Assembly: GCF_008831285.2 (NCBI RefSeq)
Contig: NC_045145.1
Span: 806,001 to 870,000, forward strand
Reading direction: 5' to 3'
Source of the DNA: Nymphaea colorata
Lineage: Eukaryota; Streptophyta; Magnoliopsida; Nymphaeales; Nymphaeaceae
Length of the DNA: 64,000 bases
Shown: one piece after another, positions 60,531 through 64,000 of the stretch
How positions within the stretch are numbered: the stretch's first letter is position 1
How the letters are laid out: each line of letters begins with the position of its first letter
Translations under genes and position numbers: made by a program
The notes under the pieces: generated by a model
The model's input: the letters and a program-made list of their open reading frames with translations, nothing else
What the model was told of the DNA's origin: nothing
Database searches by the model: none

Positions 60531-61760
60531 CTAACCGGTTGTTAGGTTCATCATTGGAGGGAGACTCAAAGGAATTAGAACTGGTTTGGACAACTGCAGA
60601 ACTCGGGGACTAGGAATGATTTTGGGTAACTCAATAAGAGACGAACTTTCTTTTGGCTTGTCAGTAGGTCTAGGTTCAATGGATGATTCGAGCCATCTGA
60701 AATGATTGAGGGAGTAATAAAAGGACACAATGAGAGTATAAAAAGCTCCTTTCATCAAATCTTTATGTCTAGATATGATGACACAATTGGAGACTGATGT
60801 AACAGATATAACCTTTATGATAGTTTCCATAGTGATGAAGACACAGGCTTGAGCTTTGGGTTCTAATTTTGAAGAACGTCTAGGCCCACTCAATGGATAG
60901 ATGGTACATCCAAAGGTTCGTATATGATTATATTTTGGAACTTCATGCAAGAGCTTCTCATATGGTGTCATTTGCAAATCTGCAATAGGCAACCTGTTAA
61001 TAAGATTAACAGTTGTTTTAAAAGCATCAAACCAGAAGTTGTGTGGCATATTGACATGAATAATAATGGTAAGTCTCATTTCCACCATATGTCTATGTTT
61101 CCTTTCTACTATGCCATTCTTTTGAGATGTGTAAGGGCATGTTATCCATCAACGAATGGCTTGGTTTTCAAGAAAGTGGTAAATTATTTTCATCTGAATG
61201 GAAAATTCTAATTTTTGTCTCAAGTTGATGCTCTACTATGCTAGAGAATGTTTTAAAACATGGAAACATATCACTTTTCTTGGATAAGGGAAAATCCATG
61301 AGAAGTGAGAGTAGTTGTCAACTATTAAGAGATAATACATATGCCATTCTCACTAAGCACATGGTGCTGGGCCCCAAAGATCAACATGTAACACTTCAAG
61401 AGGTTTAATCCATGAAACTCAGCCTTAGAAAAAGGATTTTATGCATTTTTCCAAGCACACATGCAGAACATGAATCCAATTTATGTTTGTCATTAGCAGA
61501 AATTAAACCAGCAACTTTCAATAAGTTCAACAACTGAAAATGAGCATGTCCTAGACGTAAATGCCATAACTGAAAATCTGAAGAATAATTTTGAGAAACT
61601 AAAGAAGTATTAGTAGTCTTTAGTTGACCATCATCTTCAATACTGATAGGATTGCTTGTAGAGTCCTTTCTCTCTTTCGTCCATCTATTGAGTCCTCCTT
61701 TCTCAAGCAGCCTTTGTGAAGAATCTAGCCCATCTACACATTCTTAACAGTAAAACCATT
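60531..61760 (-). pseudogene. Copia integrase with GAG-pre-integrase region
   Basis: The zinc-binding pre-integrase part reads QLWHLRLGHA at about 61535-61565 and continues with HxxC spacing on the downstream side. The C-terminal part of the catalytic core at 61088-60531 reads MVEMRLTIIIHVNMPHNFW, INRLPIADLQMTPYEKL, FGCTIYP. Family copies have GLT and a serine or alanine near ASMP; the order is normal. Many stops separate the pieces. Confidence 0.85.
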
Positions 61761-63004
61761 AGAGGAAAATTCAATAGAGCATTGATTGTCTTTGGTAAAC
61801 CTTGCAACTGACATAAGATTCTTGTGTCGCTTAGGGGCATGCAACACATTTTTCAAAGCAAAAGATGAGGTTTTGCTGGTAGGTATACGGTCCCTATATT
61901 GTTAATTAGCATCTTACTACCATTGCCAACAATAATGGAATTAGATCCATGATAAGGAACTCTACCTTGCATCCTTGATCTGAGTTGTCACATGGTGGGA
62001 GGCTCCTATTCTGGGTGCCAACCTGTGTCAAGAGTACTGTTGACATTTTCTTGACTACTAGATGCATTGTCAGACTTTCCCATGTTGAGTGCCATAGCCA
62101 TAAATGCCTTAGGGATATCATAGCACTGTCGAGCTGTGTGATTTCTTCTTCCATAGTATTCACAAGTTACTCCTTGACTAGACTTGTTAATACTGTTATT
62201 GTTTTTACCATAGTTTCCTCTTCCATTATAGTTTCCTCTTCCTCCACTACGCCTCTACCCATACTACCACTATAGTTACCACGCCCACGCCCCTGGTCAA
62301 AGACATGCCCATGCCCTTGTTCAGCAACAAAGGCAGTGGCTGTGGCTTCAACCTGAGTCAGTTGGGGTGAGGAAAGCATTCCAAGTGCTGCTCTTGAGTG
62401 ATTAACATTCATATAATTCAGACCATGAAGGCAAATCTTTAATGCAGCAACCGTAGTGATGAAAGATTCATATTCAGAACTCAACCCATTCAAAGTATGG
62501 AGAACCAGATCTGTATCAGAAACAAAATGTTGCACAGTGCTAAGAGAATCATGTAATAAACTGATATGTTGAAGATAATCAGTCATACACAGTCCTCCTT
62601 TTTTGAGGTATTTCGTTTGATTGAATAATACGAAAATTATTTTGTGAGGCATACTGTTTTTCAAGAATGCACCAAGCATCTCTAGCGGTGCCAACACAAA
62701 CCAGTTGTGACATGATTGGTTGGTCACAGTGACTTTGATCCAACTTAATGCAAGTTAGTCTTCATGATACCATAACACATAAGCAGGATTTTCTTGAGTG
62801 TGTGCTTCATCAAGAAATTAGGAGGCGCAGAACATTTTCTATTCACATACTTAATCAGATTTTGACTTTTCATAACACTTTCAATTTGAGAATGCAATAG
62901 GAGATAATTTGATCGATCAAACTTAATTGAAACCAAACTTGAGAAAGCATTCCATTGTGTACCTGGTCCAGCAAAGAGACATCAGAGAAAGATGACGCAG
63001 CCAT
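61760..63004 (-). pseudogene. Copia gag and protease
   Basis: Start MAASSFSDVSLLDQV at 63004, then a shift to IKFDRSNYLLLHSQIESVM. The gag core (LQHISLLHDSL, LVLHTLNGLSSEYESF) lies at 62600-62450, with a glycine-rich stretch after it. The zinc knuckle at about 62163-62122 reads CEYYGRRNHTARQC: the second cysteine of CX2CX4HX4C is tyrosine. The protease site should read D-S/T-G before ASHHVTT; here, near 62005, the frame is shifted by one base and the aligned residues are R-I-G, so the catalytic aspartate is gone. SIIVGNG and LMSVARF follow. Confidence 0.85.
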
Positions 63005-63919
63005 TTTATACTCAGGCAGAACAATAGTTGGTGAGCATAAGAGCTCCTCTAAAAAACTATGTGTCGAAGGAGAGACTTCACAGAATCAGGCGATGCTTCA
63101 GACGTTTGGCGTTAGCTCCCTTTAGCTCCAATCAACGCCAAATTATACCCAAGGATCTCCAATGCAACTAGGTTTCAGATGGTATACTGCCCGATAGTTG
63201 ATCCCCATGGAAAATCACAAAGGGAGTGACTGATCTACCGCTGGTCACCGGCAGAAGTGCGCTCTCAGGCTTCTGTGACACCAGAAAGCTAGTTGGTAAA
63301 GAAAAATCCGTAACTCCTTAAAGCAAGCTCTAAAAATCTGAAATTTCGTAGGAAGAATCCTCAGATGTAGACAATTCCAAAGAGCCCTTGCTTGACCTCT
63401 GTCGTCGCCGGAGCTAAGAGTGCCAGCATGATTTTGTGACCAGTTCTTAGGCGGTATTCAAGGGTTGCAGGCAAGCTTCCAACGATAGGGTCCCTTCAAA
63501 AATTCATATCGCCTCACAGGCAGCATCAAAAATTTTGAAAATTGGTATGGAGATTGCTGAGAAGAAGATTCCAAGGAGCTATTACACGTCCCCTGGTGTT
63601 GCCAGAGCTGACAATGCCGACCGAAATTACGAGCAGGTTGTCATAGCATATAACGAGAAACATGGGAGAAACAGAGAACGCAACAGGGACAGGCGAAGAG
63701 AAACAATACAGACCGGTGACGACAATGATTCTGGCTGAGCACCTGTTAATCCTCAAGTGCAGACAGTTCTAACGAATCCCTGCTCAACTGCTAGGGTCAC
63801 CAGAGTCGATAACGCCGGTGGGTTTATCTTGCTGATAACTGTCAGTATTCTCCCAGTTCAGCAGTTCTTGGATGCTGCTGTGATCGATACCAATACTCTG
63901 CAACTCCAAAGCTCTCTTG
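63005..63919 (-). other. Copia 5' leader, no gene
   Basis: About 900 bases between the primer site and the gag start. It holds short open frames on both strands with no domain. A long untranslated leader is common in this class. Confidence 0.5.
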
Positions 63920-63931
63920 GCTTTGATACCA
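63920..63931 (-). other. Primer-binding site of copia element
   Basis: The minus strand reads TGGTATCAAAGC, one mismatch from the initiator-Met-tRNA complement TGGTATCAGAGC, directly after the LTR end. Confidence 0.8.
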
Positions 63932-64000
63932 AGTTAAGAAACTGAAAGCATACAAGAGAAAGAGAGAAGGAGAGAAAGAGAAGGACACACAAGATAACGT
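63932..64000 (-). repeat. Copia 5' LTR, partial
   Basis: The first 69 bases match the outer end of the 58576-58902 LTR apart from an extra GAGAAGGAGAGAAAGA-type segment. The rest lies beyond the window. Confidence 0.85.

Larger units (their letters stand above)
58576..64000 (-). mobile_element. Ty1-copia retrotransposon, cut by window edge
   Basis: In minus-strand order: 5' LTR (63932 onward, incomplete), primer site 63931-63920, gag, protease, integrase, reverse transcriptase, RNase H, polypurine tract, 3' LTR (58902-58576). The order PR-IN-RT-RH defines the copia superfamily. It is inserted in a block B fragment. Coding frames are broken in every domain, so it is inactive. The two LTR ends differ by an indel of about 16 bases in a GAGAAAGAGA tract, so it is not a very recent insertion. 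The second target-site copy lies outside the window. Confidence 0.92.

Noticed and set aside
63526-63945. Open frames in the copia leader
   Set aside because: They lie between primer site and gag start, with no copia protein motif; likely chance frames.

Overview
This is a repeat-rich stretch of a flowering-plant nuclear genome. The evidence is a VAL/HSI2-type B3 gene fragment, LRR receptor kinases of the subfamily XII (FLS2/EFR/XA21-like) type, GT-AG introns, Ty1-copia and Ty3-gypsy retroelements with initiator-Met-tRNA primer sites, long (TA)n tracts and one 100-base assembly gap. I cannot name the species. I see no gene here that is clearly intact: the window is a graveyard of receptor kinases, retroelements and gene fragments.

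Layout. 1-1069: minus-strand fragment of a B3-domain (VAL-like) gene, running off the left edge. 1070-8677: Ty3-gypsy-derived tract (primer site, gag, protease, a conserved tail ORF, promoter and polyA signals) with a 1.9-kb direct repeat at each end and no reverse transcriptase or integrase that I can find. 8678-52278: a large inverted duplication centred near the gap (32898-32997). In left-arm order it holds block A (8678-11985, with a copia gag), block B (13652-16006, with a two-exon gene fragment 'X'), block C (19489-22413, LTR pieces and a second X), block D (22411-27772, kinase RLK1 and flank) and block E (27894-32897, kinase RLK2). After the gap come D' (32998-38210), C' (43528-46604), a B copy (46605-48983) that is NOT inverted, and A' (48986-52278). 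The inverted copy of E that symmetry predicts is missing at the gap. A diverged E-like kinase (RLK3) lies at 53393-56406. 56407-58570 holds more X/B-family repeat, and 58576-64000 is a minus-strand Ty1-copia element inserted in it and cut by the right edge.

How the parts relate. RLK1 and RLK2 look like an old tandem pair. RLK1 and its inverted twin share a premature stop and a kinase frameshift, so the gene was dead before the inversion-duplication. Afterwards the left twin lost 5.3 kb across a 3-base microhomology, removing its N-terminal LRRs. RLK3 was cut at a 6-base microhomology and lost its splice donor. The overall picture is a defence-receptor cluster in decay, rearranged by inverted duplication, microhomology-mediated deletion and repeated retroelement insertion. 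I found no novel functional system. The most unusual items are the imperfect palindrome with its missing centre, the four-copy X gene fragment, and the unusually conserved tail ORF of the gypsy element.
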